A DNA stretch of 64,000 nt from Paratractidigestivibacter sp003150175 (GCF_964283195.1 NZ_CAXYLH010000002.1), one strand, 5' to 3'. Counted from the stretch's first letter, positions 1 to 9,730 are shown. Notes: generated from the sequence alone by a model not told the origin. Made by a program: numbers and translations.

Positions 1-314
1 CCGTCAACCTCGCCTCGAGCGCCTGGATGATCGTCCTCATGGCCGGCGTCTTCATGAACGCCATGGGGCTCGTCAAGGTGGCCATCCTGCTGTTCGCCGC
101 CACGGTGGTCTTCTCGCTCGTCACGCTCCCCGTGGAGATCGACGCCTCCCGCCGCGCGGTCGCCTACCTCGGCAAGTACGGCTCTGGCCTCGACCAGAAG
201 GGCGCGCGCCAGGTGCTCATCGCAGCGGCGCTCACCTACGTCGCCGCCGCCCTCGTTTCGATCCTGCAGCTCGTGTACCTGCTCGGCCAGTACGGCGACA
301 GGGACCGGAGGTAG
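1..314 (+). CDS. Zinc metallopeptidase, YugP-like (3' end only)
   Basis: This is the C-terminal part of a membrane protein whose start lies before the window. The frame is open from base 3 and ends in TAG at 312-314. Two hydrophobic segments are visible, around bases 27-130 and 215-290, separated by a stretch that begins LPVEIDASRRA. That layout matches the C-terminus of the neutral zinc metallopeptidase family (PF04298, B. subtilis YugP), in which the zinc-binding HExxH lies earlier in the protein, outside the window. The GGAGG that serves the next gene is inside the last codons here, so the gene is probably co-transcribed with xseA. The family call rests on the C-terminus alone. Confidence 0.7.
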   Translation, partial: VNLASSAWMIVLMAGVFMNAMGLVKVAILLFAATVVFSLVTLPVEIDASRRAVAYLGKYGSGLDQKGARQVLIAAALTYVAAALVSILQLVYLLGQYGDRDRR

Positions 315-318
315 CCGT

Positions 319-1659
319 ATGAGGGAAGAAGCTTCCGGCGCGCTCTCCGTCTCCGAGGCGGTCGGGCTCGCCAAGGGCAACGTCTCTGCCTGGCCGGTGC
401 TGACGGTCACGGGTGAGGTCTCCGGCTTCCGCGGCCCCAACGCTCGCAGCGGTCACTGCTACTTCGAGGTCAAGGACGACGGCGCGTCCATGAGCGTCAT
501 CGTGTGGCGCGGTGTCTACGCGCACGCCGGTTTCGAGCTCCGCGACGGCCTCCAGATCCAGCTTACGGGCAAGTTCGATATCTACAAGGCCTCGGGGCGC
601 TTCTCGTTCGTCGCGAGCAGCATCTCCGTCGCAGGTGAGGGCATCCTGCGTCAGCAGGTCGCGGAGCTCGCGCGTAAGCTCGAGCGGGAAGGCCTCATGG
701 ACCCCGCGCGCAAGCGCCGCATCCCCGCGTTCTGCTCGAGGGTCTGCGTCTGCACCTCGCTTTCCGGCTCGGTTATCGAGGACGTCAAGCGCACCCTCGC
801 GCGCCGCAACCCGCTCGTGCTCATCGACGTCGTCGGCTGCAGCGTGCAGGGCGCGACGGCTCCGGCGACCATCGTCTGCGCGCTCCAGGTGGCCGCGGCA
901 TCCGCCCCCGACGCCATCCTGCTCGTGCGCGGAGGCGGCTCGTTCGAGGACCTCATGTGCTTCAACGACGAGTCGGTCGCGCGCGCGGTCGCGGCGTCCC
1001 CCGTGCCGGTGATTACCGGCATCGGGCACGAGCCCGACACCTCGATCGCGGACATGGTGGCGGACCGCCGCTGCTCCACGCCGACGGCGGCGGCAGAGTC
1101 CGTCGCGCCGGCGATCGACGAGGTCGAGCGCCAGATCATCCAGCGGCAGGTCCGCCTGGGCAACTCGATGTCCGCCATGATCGAGCGGCTGGGGGCGGGC
1201 CTCGACGCCGACTCCAAGCTCGCGGACAGTGCGATGACGACGCTTCTGGGGCGCGAGCGCGCGAAGCTCGACGCCCTCGGGTCGAGGCCCTGCCTCACCG
1301 ACCCCGCGTCCGGCATCCATGCTCGCGAGGCGGAGCTGGAGCAGACCTCCGAGCGGCTCCATGCTGCGCTCCCGCGCATGCTCAAGCAGCAGGGCGAGTC
1401 GCTTGCCAAGGAATCCTCCCGCCTCGCCGGCATCGGTCCCAGGCTGCTGCGCGGCTACGAGTCCGATTTCGGCAGGCTCGCGGCGACCCTCGACGCGCTC
1501 TCGCCGCTGAAGGTCCTCGGGCGCGGCTACGCCATCGCGCGCGACGAGGGCGGCCACGTGGTCAAGGAGGCCTCGTCGCTCAGCGCCGGCGACCTCATCG
1601 CCGTGCAGCTCGGGCGTGGATCCGTCGACGCCTCCGTCGCCGCGGTGCACAAGGACTAG
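319..1659 (+). CDS. xseA: Exodeoxyribonuclease VII large subunit
   Basis: This is the 446-residue catalytic subunit of exonuclease VII, which degrades single-stranded DNA to short oligonucleotides in the cytoplasm. Length and order fit the family: an N-terminal OB-fold of about 100 residues for ssDNA binding, a central catalytic domain with the family motifs RGGGSFEDL and GIGHEPDTSIADMVAD, then a helical region and a C-terminal segment containing LGRGYAI. The ATG at 319 has GGAGG at 307-311, inside the end of the upstream gene. xseB follows 38 bp downstream, the usual arrangement. Confidence 0.95.
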   Translation: MREEASGALSVSEAVGLAKGNVSAWPVLTVTGEVSGFRGPNARSGHCYFEVKDDGASMSVIVWRGVYAHAGFELRDGLQIQLTGKFDIYKASGRFSFVASSISVAGEGILRQQVAELARKLEREGLMDPARKRRIPAFCSRVCVCTSLSGSVIEDVKRTLARRNPLVLIDVVGCSVQGATAPATIVCALQVAAASAPDAILLVRGGGSFEDLMCFNDESVARAVAASPVPVITGIGHEPDTSIADMVADRRCSTPTAAAESVAPAIDEVERQIIQRQVRLGNSMSAMIERLGAGLDADSKLADSAMTTLLGRERAKLDALGSRPCLTDPASGIHAREAELEQTSERLHAALPRMLKQQGESLAKESSRLAGIGPRLLRGYESDFGRLAATLDALSPLKVLGRGYAIARDEGGHVVKEASSLSAGDLIAVQLGRGSVDASVAAVHKD

Positions 1660-1697
1660 AATCTTTTGCGCCTCCGCGCGCAGGAAGGAGTTTTCCC

Positions 1698-1961
1698 ATG
1701 GAGTACAAGAACATCGACGAGATGACCTTCAAGGAGGCCTCGATTGAGCTTGAGCAGATTGTCCGCTCCCTTGAGGCCGGCGACCTTGAGCTCGAGGAGT
1801 CGCTCGACCGCTATGGCAGGGGAGTGGAGCTTCTCAAGAGCCTCCGCGCTCGCCTGAACGACGCCGAGCAGAAGGTCCGTGTCCTTCTCGACGCCACCGA
1901 CGAGGCGGCCCCCACGACCGACACCGCCTCCGCGCCTGCGACCGCTTATATCAACGAATAG
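1698..1961 (+). CDS. xseB: Exodeoxyribonuclease VII small subunit
   Basis: This is an 87-residue small helical subunit that binds the XseA helical region in exonuclease VII. The family core is visible: the segment starting MTFKEASIELEQIVRSLE, then LELEESLDRYGRG and a helix ending near residue 65, followed by an Ala/Thr-rich tail. The ATG at 1698 is preceded by AGGAAGGAG. The same frame stays open far upstream over xseA, but that is a high-GC shadow. Placement directly after xseA supports the call. Confidence 0.93.
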   Translation: MEYKNIDEMTFKEASIELEQIVRSLEAGDLELEESLDRYGRGVELLKSLRARLNDAEQKVRVLLDATDEAAPTTDTASAPATAYINE

Positions 1962-2007
1962 CGCTTTGCCTGCACGAAGCGCAAATTACGACCTTTAGGA
2001 GAGGAAC

Positions 2008-2358
2008 ATGTCCGACTGCATCTTCTGCAAGATCGCCAACGGCGAGATTCCGAGCGACTTCGTCTACGAGGACGACAACGTCGTCGCCTTCAAGGACCTC
2101 AACCCCCAGGCCCCCGTCCACGTGCTCGTGGTACCCAAGAAGCACTATGCCAACATCATCGACGGCGTCCCCGCCCAGACGCTCGAGTCCATGACGAAGG
2201 CCGTCGCCGCCATCGCCAGCGAGACCGGTCTCGATGCCTCTGGTTTCCGCTGCATCATGAACACCGGCTCCGATGCCGGTCAGACCGTCATGCACCTGCA
2301 CATGCACGTTCTCGGCGGCGTCAAGCTGGGCGAGGGCCTGCTGCCCAAGGAGGACTAG
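2008..2358 (+). CDS. HIT family (histidine triad) nucleotide hydrolase/transferase
   Basis: This is a 116-residue HIT protein of the HinT type. The family typically hydrolyses nucleoside phosphoramidates such as AMP-linked amines. The histidine triad HLHMH is at residues 96-100, and the N-terminus CIFCKIANGEIP (C4, C7) is the classic HIT start. AGGAGAGGAAC lies just before the ATG. It follows xseB by 46 bp and precedes a cysteine-rich protein by 2 bp, so the three are likely one transcript. The physiological substrate cannot be read from the sequence. Confidence 0.92.
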   Translation: MSDCIFCKIANGEIPSDFVYEDDNVVAFKDLNPQAPVHVLVVPKKHYANIIDGVPAQTLESMTKAVAAIASETGLDASGFRCIMNTGSDAGQTVMHLHMHVLGGVKLGEGLLPKED

Positions 2359-2360
2359 CC

Positions 2361-2771
2361 ATGGAGTCACGCGTTGCCGATTGCGCCGCCCTGCACGCCA
2401 AGGGCTACAACTGCGCCCAGGCCGTTGCATGCGCCTACGCCGACCTCGTCGGCGCGGACAAACAGGCGCTCTTTGCCGCGACCGAGGGCCTCGGCCTTGG
2501 CATGGGTTGTATGGAGGGCACCTGCGGCGCGCTGTCCGGTGCCTGCATCATCTGCGGCCTCGCCAAGTCCGGCGCCGACCTCGACAACCCCACGACCAAG
2601 GGTGCGACCTACAAGGTCTCCCGTCAGATCGTCGAGCAGTTCGCCGAGGCGTGCGGCGCCACGCGCTGCCGTGATCTCAAGGGCATCGACACCGGTGAGG
2701 TCCTCTGTAGCTGCCCTCAGTGCATCGAGAACGCCGCGCGCATCCTCGAAAACGTGGCATTCGCCGAATAA
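2361..2771 (+). CDS. C-GCAxxG-C-C family protein
   Basis: This 136-residue cysteine-rich protein belongs to the C_GCAxxG_C_C family (PF09719). Visible motifs are YNCAQAVACAYADL, a GMGCMEGTCGALSGAC core and a C-terminal CSCPQC. The cysteine spacing suggests a metal or Fe-S site and a redox role, but the family has no firmly established function. It starts 2 bp after the HIT gene and is followed by a strong hairpin, which makes it the last gene of the operon. It contains no in-frame TGA, so it is a cysteine and not a selenocysteine protein. Confidence 0.85.
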   Translation: MESRVADCAALHAKGYNCAQAVACAYADLVGADKQALFAATEGLGLGMGCMEGTCGALSGACIICGLAKSGADLDNPTTKGATYKVSRQIVEQFAEACGATRCRDLKGIDTGEVLCSCPQCIENAARILENVAFAE

Positions 2772-2780
2772 CCCCTTGTT

Positions 2781-2827
2781 TAGACCCGCTGTTTATGCAC
2801 AGCGGGTCTATCATTTAAGCGTTTTTT
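2781..2827 (+). terminator. Hairpin terminator after the xseA-HIT operon
   Basis: A perfect 12-bp stem (2781-2792 with 2799-2810) and a 6-nt loop lie 10 bp after the stop codon. A run of six T follows at 2822-2827, somewhat further from the stem than in a textbook terminator. Confidence 0.75.
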
Positions 2828-2884
2828 GCGTCTAAGTGCAAGGTATTGCCGCGGGTCCGACGCCCCCGCATCGAGAGGAGACAC

Positions 2885-4057
2885 ATGAACGTTTTGGTCA
2901 TCAATGCCGGCAGCTCTTCGCTGAAGTACCAGCTGCTCGACGTCGACACCCGCGAAGTCTATGCCAAGGGCAACTGCGAGCGCATCGGCATCGACGGCTC
3001 CTTCATCGGCCATGAGGAGATGGGCGGCCAGAAGCAGAAGCTCGAGGTCGCGCTGCCCGACCACAAGACCGCCGTCAAGCACGTCTTCGAGATCCTGAAG
3101 AACGTCGACAAGCCCATCGACGGCATCGGCCACCGCGTCGTCCAGGGCGGCTGGTACTTCCCCGAGTCCGCCGTCGTCGACGACGATGTGCTCGCCAAGG
3201 TCCGCGAGGTCGCCCCGCTGGCCCCGCTCCACAACTACGCGGAGGCCGACGTCGTCGAGATCTGCCGCCAGATGTTCCCCGAGCTCGGCAACGTCATCGT
3301 CCCGGACACTGCGTTCCACTACAACATGCCCGAGCACGCCTGGCGCTACGCCCTGCCCCGCGACGTCGTGGACAAGCTTCACGTCCGCAAGTACGGCGCC
3401 CACGGCACTTCCCACCGCTACATCTGGCGCGCCACGAACCAGTTCCTCAACGGCGACGTCCACAAGCTCGTGAGCCTGCACCTCGGCTCCGGCGCCTCGC
3501 TGTGCGCCATCGAGGACGGCAAGTGCCAGGACACCACCATGGGCCTGACCCCGCTCGACGGCCTCATCATGGGCACCCGCTGCGGCACCCTCGACCCCGC
3601 CACGGTCTTCTTCCTCGTGCGCGAGGGCGGCTACACCATCGACCAGATCGACACGATGATGAACAAGCAGTCCGGCCTTCTCGCCGTCTCCGGCGTCTCG
3701 TCCGACTCCCGCGATATCGAGGCCGGCGCCGAGAAGGGCGACGAGAACTGCAAGATGGCGCTCGAGATGTTCTATTACCGCACCGCTCAGTTGACCGCTG
3801 AGATGGTGTGCTCGATGGGCGGCGTGGACACCATGGCCTTCACCGCTGGTATCGGCGAGAATTCCGCCGAGATGCGCCAGGGCGTCGCTGACCGCCTCGC
3901 GTACATGGGCGTGAAGATCGACCCTGAGCTGAACGCCGTCCGTTCCGACGACCCGCGCGTGATCTCCACCCCGGACTCCGCCGTCAAGGTCCTCGTCGTC
4001 CCTACGAACGAGGAGTACATGATCGCCCTCGACGTCGCCGACCTGCTCGGCAAGTAG
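2885..4057 (+). CDS. ackA: Acetate kinase
   Basis: This is a 390-residue cytoplasmic acetate kinase that makes ATP and acetate from acetyl phosphate, the substrate-level phosphorylation step of fermentation. The start MNVLVINAGSSSLKYQLL and the central GLTPLDGLIMGTRCGTLDP are diagnostic, and length is normal (about 400). The ATG at 2885 is chosen because GAGAGGAG lies just before it; an in-frame start at 2846 would add 13 Arg-rich residues absent from the family. The partner pta is not adjacent: it lies at 28658-29638 on the other strand. A strong terminator follows. Confidence 0.97.
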   Translation: MNVLVINAGSSSLKYQLLDVDTREVYAKGNCERIGIDGSFIGHEEMGGQKQKLEVALPDHKTAVKHVFEILKNVDKPIDGIGHRVVQGGWYFPESAVVDDDVLAKVREVAPLAPLHNYAEADVVEICRQMFPELGNVIVPDTAFHYNMPEHAWRYALPRDVVDKLHVRKYGAHGTSHRYIWRATNQFLNGDVHKLVSLHLGSGASLCAIEDGKCQDTTMGLTPLDGLIMGTRCGTLDPATVFFLVREGGYTIDQIDTMMNKQSGLLAVSGVSSDSRDIEAGAEKGDENCKMALEMFYYRTAQLTAEMVCSMGGVDTMAFTAGIGENSAEMRQGVADRLAYMGVKIDPELNAVRSDDPRVISTPDSAVKVLVVPTNEEYMIALDVADLLGK

Positions 4058-4084
4058 AGCTGCGACCTTACCTTGGTCTCTCCT

Positions 4085-4126
4085 CGGCCCCGGCCCGCCC
4101 ACGCGAGCCGGGGCCGTTTGCTTTTG
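4085..4126 (+). terminator. Terminator after ackA
   Basis: A perfect 10-bp GC stem (4085-4094 with 4107-4116) is followed by TTTGCTTTTG. Confidence 0.85.
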
Positions 4127-4286
4127 TCCCGGTTACCGTTTTCAACGATAACGAACGTTTGCTAATATCAATAAACATACCGCGTGGGTGGGATTATATA
4201 CTCGACTGTTGTCGGGTACAGTAGTTATCACGTCTCGACCAGACATCATTACTACGCTTAGTCACCAAAGGGAAGGAAACGCCCCC

Positions 4287-5261
4287 ATGAAGAAGATCAT
4301 GCTCGACCGTCGCCAGGCCATCGGCCTTGGCTTCACCGCGGCAGCCACGCTCGGCCTTGCCGCCTGCTCCGACGGCCCCTCCGAGCCCGCCGCTACCGAC
4401 AATAAGGACGGCTCCTCGTCTTCCACCTCCAACACCGATATCGATAAGGACGCCTTCGACAAGCTCGTCGCCTCCGTCGAGCAGGCCGACGACGCGACCA
4501 TCGAGGCCAATTCCTGGGCAAAGGCCATCAAGGACGCTGGCTCGTTCCGCCTCGGCGCGACCCGCACCTCCGTGCTCTTCTCGCAGCTCGACGAGACCAC
4601 GGGCAAGGTCTACGGCTTCGACGCGGCCATCTATCTCTCGCTCATCCGCTACATCCTCGGCGACGAGACCAAGTACGACTACACCCAGATGACCTCCGAC
4701 ACCCGCGAGTCGGTCCTCCAGAACGACACCTGCGACGCCGTTTTCGCCACCTATACCATCAACGACAAGCGTAAGGCCGTCATCTCGTTCGCCGGCCCTT
4801 ACTTCACGGCAACCCAGGGCGTCCTCGTCGCGGCCAGCAACACCGATATCAACTCCATCGACGACCTCAAGGGCAAGAAGGTCGCCGTCCAGTCCGGCTC
4901 CACCGGCCCGCAGGTCGTCGAGGAGTACGCCCCCGAGGCCGAGGTCCAGGAGTTCTCCAAGGATGACGAGTGCCGTGCCGCCCTCGAGCAGGGGCGTGTC
5001 GACGCTTATGTGGTCGACAACACGCTCCACATGGGCAACATCGTGAAGAACCCCGGCAAGTACCGTCTCGCCGTCGAGTCCTTCGGCCCGGAGGACAAGT
5101 ACGGCATCGGCCTGAAGCTCGGCTCCGACGGCGTCGAGTTCGTCAACGACTTCTTGAAGAAGTTCGAGGACGACGGCAAGTGGGCCGAGTTCTACAAGAT
5201 CTGCATCGCCGACCGCACCGGCGTCTCCGCCACCGCCGAGCCGCCCGCGATTGGGGCCTAA
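4287..5261 (+). CDS. Polar amino-acid ABC transporter, substrate-binding lipoprotein
   Basis: This is a 324-residue extracytoplasmic binding protein of SBP family 3 (PF00497). The signal peptide has twin arginines (DRRQAIGL) and a lipobox LAAC with C27 as the lipidation site, followed by a Ser/Thr/Asp-rich linker to about residue 60. The mature domain has the family patterns TGKVYGFDAAIYLSLI and LKGKKVAVQSGSTG. It probably binds glutamate or another polar amino acid. The ATG at 4287 follows GGGAAGGAA; an upstream ATG at 4188 would add a non-conserved leader. It is first in a transporter operon with two permeases and an ATPase. Confidence 0.92.
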   Translation: MKKIMLDRRQAIGLGFTAAATLGLAACSDGPSEPAATDNKDGSSSSTSNTDIDKDAFDKLVASVEQADDATIEANSWAKAIKDAGSFRLGATRTSVLFSQLDETTGKVYGFDAAIYLSLIRYILGDETKYDYTQMTSDTRESVLQNDTCDAVFATYTINDKRKAVISFAGPYFTATQGVLVAASNTDINSIDDLKGKKVAVQSGSTGPQVVEEYAPEAEVQEFSKDDECRAALEQGRVDAYVVDNTLHMGNIVKNPGKYRLAVESFGPEDKYGIGLKLGSDGVEFVNDFLKKFEDDGKWAEFYKICIADRTGVSATAEPPAIGA

Positions 5262-5364
5262 CCAAAGACCGACCGGCCTGCGAGGGGTTATCCCGGCCGC
5301 AGGTTCGACTGGGGTCTCCCGTCGATCGCGACGGGCGGCCCCGCTGCTTATGTAAGGAGGGGCG

Positions 5365-6024
5365 ATGGGGATCGCCGATCTACTATCCACCTACGGGCAG
5401 AACTACCTGACTGCCCTTCTGACCACCTGGCGCATGACGCTCATCTCATTCGCCCTCGTCATGGTCCTTTCCGTCGTGATCACGGTCATGAGGGTTTGCC
5501 CGTTCAAGCCGCTGCGCGTCTTCGGCGATCTCTATGTGCAGATCTTCCGCAACATCCCGGGCGCGGTACTTTTGCTCATCGTCGTCTACGCGCTGCCTAA
5601 CCTCGGGCTCGTCCTCGACTACGAGCCTGCGGTCATAGCGGCCACGGTGATCCTCGCCGCTGCGTTCGGCTCCGAGAACTTCATGACCGGCATCAACACC
5701 ATCGGCGTGGGGCAGATCGAGGCGGCGCGCTCCATCGGTCTCACCTTCACGCAGATCCTGCGCACCATCGTGATCCCGCAGGCGCTGCGCTCCACGGTGC
5801 TCCCCATGACGAACCTCTTCATCGCCGTCATGCTTACCACCGCCCTCGGCTCTCAGGTGCCCATGGCCCCGCAGGAGCTCACGGGTGTGGTCAGCTACAT
5901 CAACACCCGCGAGTCCGCAGGCGTTATCACCTTCGTGCTCTCTGCCTGCGGCTACATCGGCACTGCGCTCGTCGCCGGCTTCATCGGCAACAAGATCGAC
6001 CAGAAGGTCAGGGTGATCCGCTAA
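5365..6024 (+). CDS. Amino-acid ABC transporter permease (first)
   Basis: This 219-residue inner-membrane permease of the His/Glu/Gln/Arg/opine class (TIGR01726) has about five membrane segments. The EAA-loop region that contacts the ATPase is seen as GVGQIEAARSIGLTFTQILR. AGGAGGGG precedes the ATG at 5365, about 100 bp after the binding-protein gene. Its TAA overlaps the next permease's ATG by one base. The pair resembles the GluC/GluD permeases of actinobacterial glutamate importers, but substrate specificity is inferred only. Confidence 0.93.
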   Translation: MGIADLLSTYGQNYLTALLTTWRMTLISFALVMVLSVVITVMRVCPFKPLRVFGDLYVQIFRNIPGAVLLLIVVYALPNLGLVLDYEPAVIAATVILAAAFGSENFMTGINTIGVGQIEAARSIGLTFTQILRTIVIPQALRSTVLPMTNLFIAVMLTTALGSQVPMAPQELTGVVSYINTRESAGVITFVLSACGYIGTALVAGFIGNKIDQKVRVIR

Positions 6025-6848
6025 TGGCAGCCAACGCAACCACCATGCGCGACGCCCTCTACGAGGCCCCCGGCCCAAAGACGAGGCGCAAGATGCTCCT
6101 CGGCACCGTCGTGAGCCTGGCCGCCGTCGTCGCCTTCCTGGCCTGGGTCGTGTACCGCTTCTGGGTCAAGGGCCAGCTCTCGTACCGCTACTGGGAGCTC
6201 TTCAGCTGGCGCTCGACCTGGATCTACCTCGGCCGCGGCCTTCTGGGCACGTTCGAGGTGGCCCTGACCGCGGGCGCCATCGCCATCGTGCTCGGCCTCG
6301 CCCTCATGCTCGGCCGCACGAGCGCCTCTAAGCCGCTCCAGGCCGCCTGCGCCGTCCTGACCAACTTCCTGCGTGGCGTCCCGAGCCTGCTGTTCATCTA
6401 CGGGTTCTTCTTCGTCGTGCCGACCCTCGGCGTAAAGATGAGGTCGTTCTGGATGCTCATCATCCCCATCGCGCTCGCCGCCTCGGGCGTCCTGGCCGAG
6501 GTCTTCCGCGCCGGCGTGAACGCCGTCCCCCGTGGACAGACCGAGGCGGGCCTCTCCATCGGGCTTTCCCCGTGGAAGGTAAAGACGAAGATCGTTCTTC
6601 CTCAGGCCATCCGCTTCGTCGTTCCCTCGCTCATCAGCCAGCTCGTGGTCGTCGTCAAGGACACCGCGCTCGCCTATGTGGTCACCTTCCCCGACCTCAT
6701 GCAGAACGCCCAGGTCCTGCGCACCAACTACGACGCGCTCGTCTCGACCTACCTCGTCGTCGCGGTGATCTACATTCTCATCAACTACCTGATCAACAAG
6801 GCCGCCGTGTACGTCTCGCGCCGCACCGGCGCGAAGATCATCCGCTAG
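6024..6848 (+). CDS. Amino-acid ABC transporter permease (second)
   Basis: This is a 274-residue permease paralogous to the upstream one, with a longer N-terminus (about 50 residues including the first membrane helix near residues 24-45). The ATPase-coupling loop is visible as PRGQTEAGLSIGLSPWKVK. It starts within the TAA of the first permease (one-base overlap), so the two are translationally coupled and probably form a heterodimeric channel. The ATPase gene follows after 20 bp. Confidence 0.93.
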   Translation: MAANATTMRDALYEAPGPKTRRKMLLGTVVSLAAVVAFLAWVVYRFWVKGQLSYRYWELFSWRSTWIYLGRGLLGTFEVALTAGAIAIVLGLALMLGRTSASKPLQAACAVLTNFLRGVPSLLFIYGFFFVVPTLGVKMRSFWMLIIPIALAASGVLAEVFRAGVNAVPRGQTEAGLSIGLSPWKVKTKIVLPQAIRFVVPSLISQLVVVVKDTALAYVVTFPDLMQNAQVLRTNYDALVSTYLVVAVIYILINYLINKAAVYVSRRTGAKIIR

Positions 6849-6868
6849 GCGCACCAAAGGAGAATCAC

Positions 6869-7627
<759 letters not shown>

Positions 7628-7630
7628 TTT

Positions 7631-8434
7631 ATGCGATCTTGCGTTTCTTGCGATACCTGTGACCCTGACTGCCCCGTCCACTCCGAGAAGCCCGAGTCGC
7701 GCCCTCTCATCTTCGTCGCGCCCCGCTTCGAGCCGGGCCGGATGTACGGGGAAGAGCAGCTCGCGCCGAACGAGGCGACGACCAAGTGCTACGTCGACGC
7801 GATCTTCGAGGCCGGCGGCCTTCCGGTGATGATGAATATCACCGAGGACGGGGCGCTCATCCGCGAGTACGTCCGCCGCGCCGACGGCATCTGCGTGCCG
7901 GGCGGCCCCGACGTCTCGCCCAAGCTCTGGGGCGACGACTCTGAGCACCCCGGCTGCTCGTCGTGCCCCGAGCGCGACGCGTTCGAGATGGTGCTCCTGC
8001 GCGCCGCCGTCGAGGCGGACAAACCGCTCTTCACCGTGTGCCGAGGCACCCAGGCGCTGAACGTCGCGCTCGGCGGTACGCTCAATATGGACGTTCCCAC
8101 CATCCCGAGGACGCCCGGCGCGCGCGAGCGGAACCATGTGAACCTCATGGGCCGGCCGAGCCACGACATCATCATCCAGGAGGGATCGCTCCTTCAGCGC
8201 GCTTGCGGGGGAGAGGAGCGCTACTCCGTGAACTCCGCCCACCACTGCTGCGTCGAGCGCCTCGGGCGCGGGCTCGTGCTCTCTGCACATTCCGATGATG
8301 GCATCCCCGAGTGCATCGAGATGCCGGGCAAGCGCTTCGTCCTCGGAGTCCAGTGGCACCCTGAGTACACCTGGTACGCGAGCGACGCCGACTTCAACAT
8401 CTGGAAGTCGTTCGTGGACGCGTGCCGCGGGTAG
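7631..8434 (+). CDS. Peptidase C26 / gamma-glutamyl-GABA hydrolase family protein
   Basis: This 267-residue class-I glutamine-amidotransferase-like hydrolase resembles PuuD (PF07722), which cleaves gamma-glutamyl amides. The nucleophile C137 sits in VCRGTQALNVALGG, and H243/E245 are in QWHPEYTW, giving an intact triad. Unusually, the first 14 residues carry four cysteines (C4, C7, C10, C14) ahead of the family domain, which starts near residue 25. The ATG has AAAGGA 9 bp upstream and lies 3 bp after the ABC ATPase, so it is part of the transporter operon. This suggests that the importer brings in a gamma-glutamyl compound or that glutamate is its product; that link is inference. Confidence 0.85.
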   Translation: MRSCVSCDTCDPDCPVHSEKPESRPLIFVAPRFEPGRMYGEEQLAPNEATTKCYVDAIFEAGGLPVMMNITEDGALIREYVRRADGICVPGGPDVSPKLWGDDSEHPGCSSCPERDAFEMVLLRAAVEADKPLFTVCRGTQALNVALGGTLNMDVPTIPRTPGARERNHVNLMGRPSHDIIIQEGSLLQRACGGEERYSVNSAHHCCVERLGRGLVLSAHSDDGIPECIEMPGKRFVLGVQWHPEYTWYASDADFNIWKSFVDACRG

Positions 8435-8465
8435 ACCCGGCGTCCGCGCGGATATGCCGCGGCGT

Positions 8466-8510
8466 GGTCTGATGTAGTATGTGCCTCATGGCTTTGCGCT
8501 GCATCAGACC
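8466..8510 (+). promoter_or_regulatory. Inverted repeat upstream of the MalY-like gene
   Basis: A perfect 9-bp inverted repeat (8466-8474 with 8502-8510) encloses a 27-nt loop, 20 bp before the MalY-like ATG. It could be an operator, a weak terminator of the upstream operon, or chance. Confidence 0.35.
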
Positions 8511-8530
8511 CGATTCCACGGTAGGTGACC

Positions 8531-9730
8531 ATGTCCTTCGACTTCACGACCCTCTATGACCGCCGCGGCAAAGACGCGCTCGCCGTCGACATCGCGGATA
8601 CCGAGCCCTCCCTCAAGCCGAAGGAGGGCTTCGACGTCATTCCGATGTGGATCGCCGACATGAACTTCGCGACCGCCCCGAGCGTGACGCGCGCCGTGGT
8701 CGAGCGCCTCGATCACCCGCTCTTCGGCTACTTCGAGACCCGCGACGAGTACTACGACTCGATCATCTGGTGGCAGAAGGCCCGCAACGGCGTTACGGGC
8801 CTTGAGCATGAGCACATCGGCTACGAGAACGGCGTCCTCGGCGGGCTCGTGAGCGCGCTGCGCGCCGTCTGCGCCACGGGCGACAAGGTCCTCGTTCACT
8901 CGCCGACCTACATCGGTTTCACAGGCTCGATCGAGGGCGCCGGGTACCGGATCGTCACGAGCGACCTTAAGCCCGACCAAGCGGGCGTTATGCGCATGGA
9001 CCTCGCCGACATGGAGGCGAAGATCCGCGAGAACGATATCCGAGCACTCGTTTTCTGCTCGCCGCACAACCCGTGCGGGCGCGTCTGGGAGCGAGCGGAG
9101 ATCGAGGCCGTGGTCGAGCTCTGCGCCCGCCTGGACGTGACCATCATCTCGGACGAGATCTGGAGCGACCTCACGCTCCCCGGGCACAAGCACATTCCGA
9201 CCCAGTCGGTCTCCGATGAGGCGCGCCGCCGCACCATCGCGCTCTATGCGCCGAGCAAGACCTTCAACCTTGCGGGACTCATCGGCAGCTACCACATCAT
9301 CTATAACGAGGCGCTGCGCCGGCGCGTGCTCAAGGAGTCGGCGGCGACCCACTACAACTCGATGAACGTGCTCTCGATGCACGCGCTCATGGGCGCGTAC
9401 TCCGAGGAGGGCGCCGCATGGCTCGATGAGCTGCGGGAGGTGCTCGGCGGCAACGTCGCATACGCCTGCGACTTCATCGACCGCGAGCTCGACGGCGTGA
9501 GCGTCCGGCGGCCCGAGGGCACCTACATGCTCTTCGTGGATTGCGGCGAGTACTGTCGCGCGAATGGCCGGACCCTCGACGAGGTCAAGCGCGCGGGCAT
9601 CGAGGTCGGCGTCCTTTGGCAGGACGGCCGCCCGTTCCACGGGGCTTCTCACCTACGCATGAACCTCGCCCTTCCACGTGATCGCATGATCGAGGCTTTC
9701 GACCGCCTGAAGAAGCACGTCTTCGTCTAA
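8531..9730 (+). CDS. MalY/PatB-type PLP aminotransferase (putative C-S lyase)
   Basis: This is a 399-residue fold-type I PLP enzyme of the MalY/PatB group, which cleaves cystathionine or cysteine conjugates (beta C-S lyase, releasing a thiol). Family patterns: FDVIPMWIADMNF near the N-terminus, CSPHNPCGRVW, SDEIWSDL, and the PLP lysine in APSKTFNLAG. Length is normal. The ATG at 8531 is preferred to an in-frame GTG at 8525, because AGGTGA lies just before it and the N-terminus FDFTTLYDRRG matches the family. It follows the peptidase gene by about 100 bp with a hairpin between them, so co-transcription is uncertain. Confidence 0.9.
   Translation: MSFDFTTLYDRRGKDALAVDIADTEPSLKPKEGFDVIPMWIADMNFATAPSVTRAVVERLDHPLFGYFETRDEYYDSIIWWQKARNGVTGLEHEHIGYENGVLGGLVSALRAVCATGDKVLVHSPTYIGFTGSIEGAGYRIVTSDLKPDQAGVMRMDLADMEAKIRENDIRALVFCSPHNPCGRVWERAEIEAVVELCARLDVTIISDEIWSDLTLPGHKHIPTQSVSDEARRRTIALYAPSKTFNLAGLIGSYHIIYNEALRRRVLKESAATHYNSMNVLSMHALMGAYSEEGAAWLDELREVLGGNVAYACDFIDRELDGVSVRRPEGTYMLFVDCGEYCRANGRTLDEVKRAGIEVGVLWQDGRPFHGASHLRMNLALPRDRMIEAFDRLKKHVFV

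Noticed and set aside
8525..8530. GTG start for the MalY-like gene
   Set aside because: It would overlap the ribosome site; the ATG at 8531 gives the family-like N-terminus.
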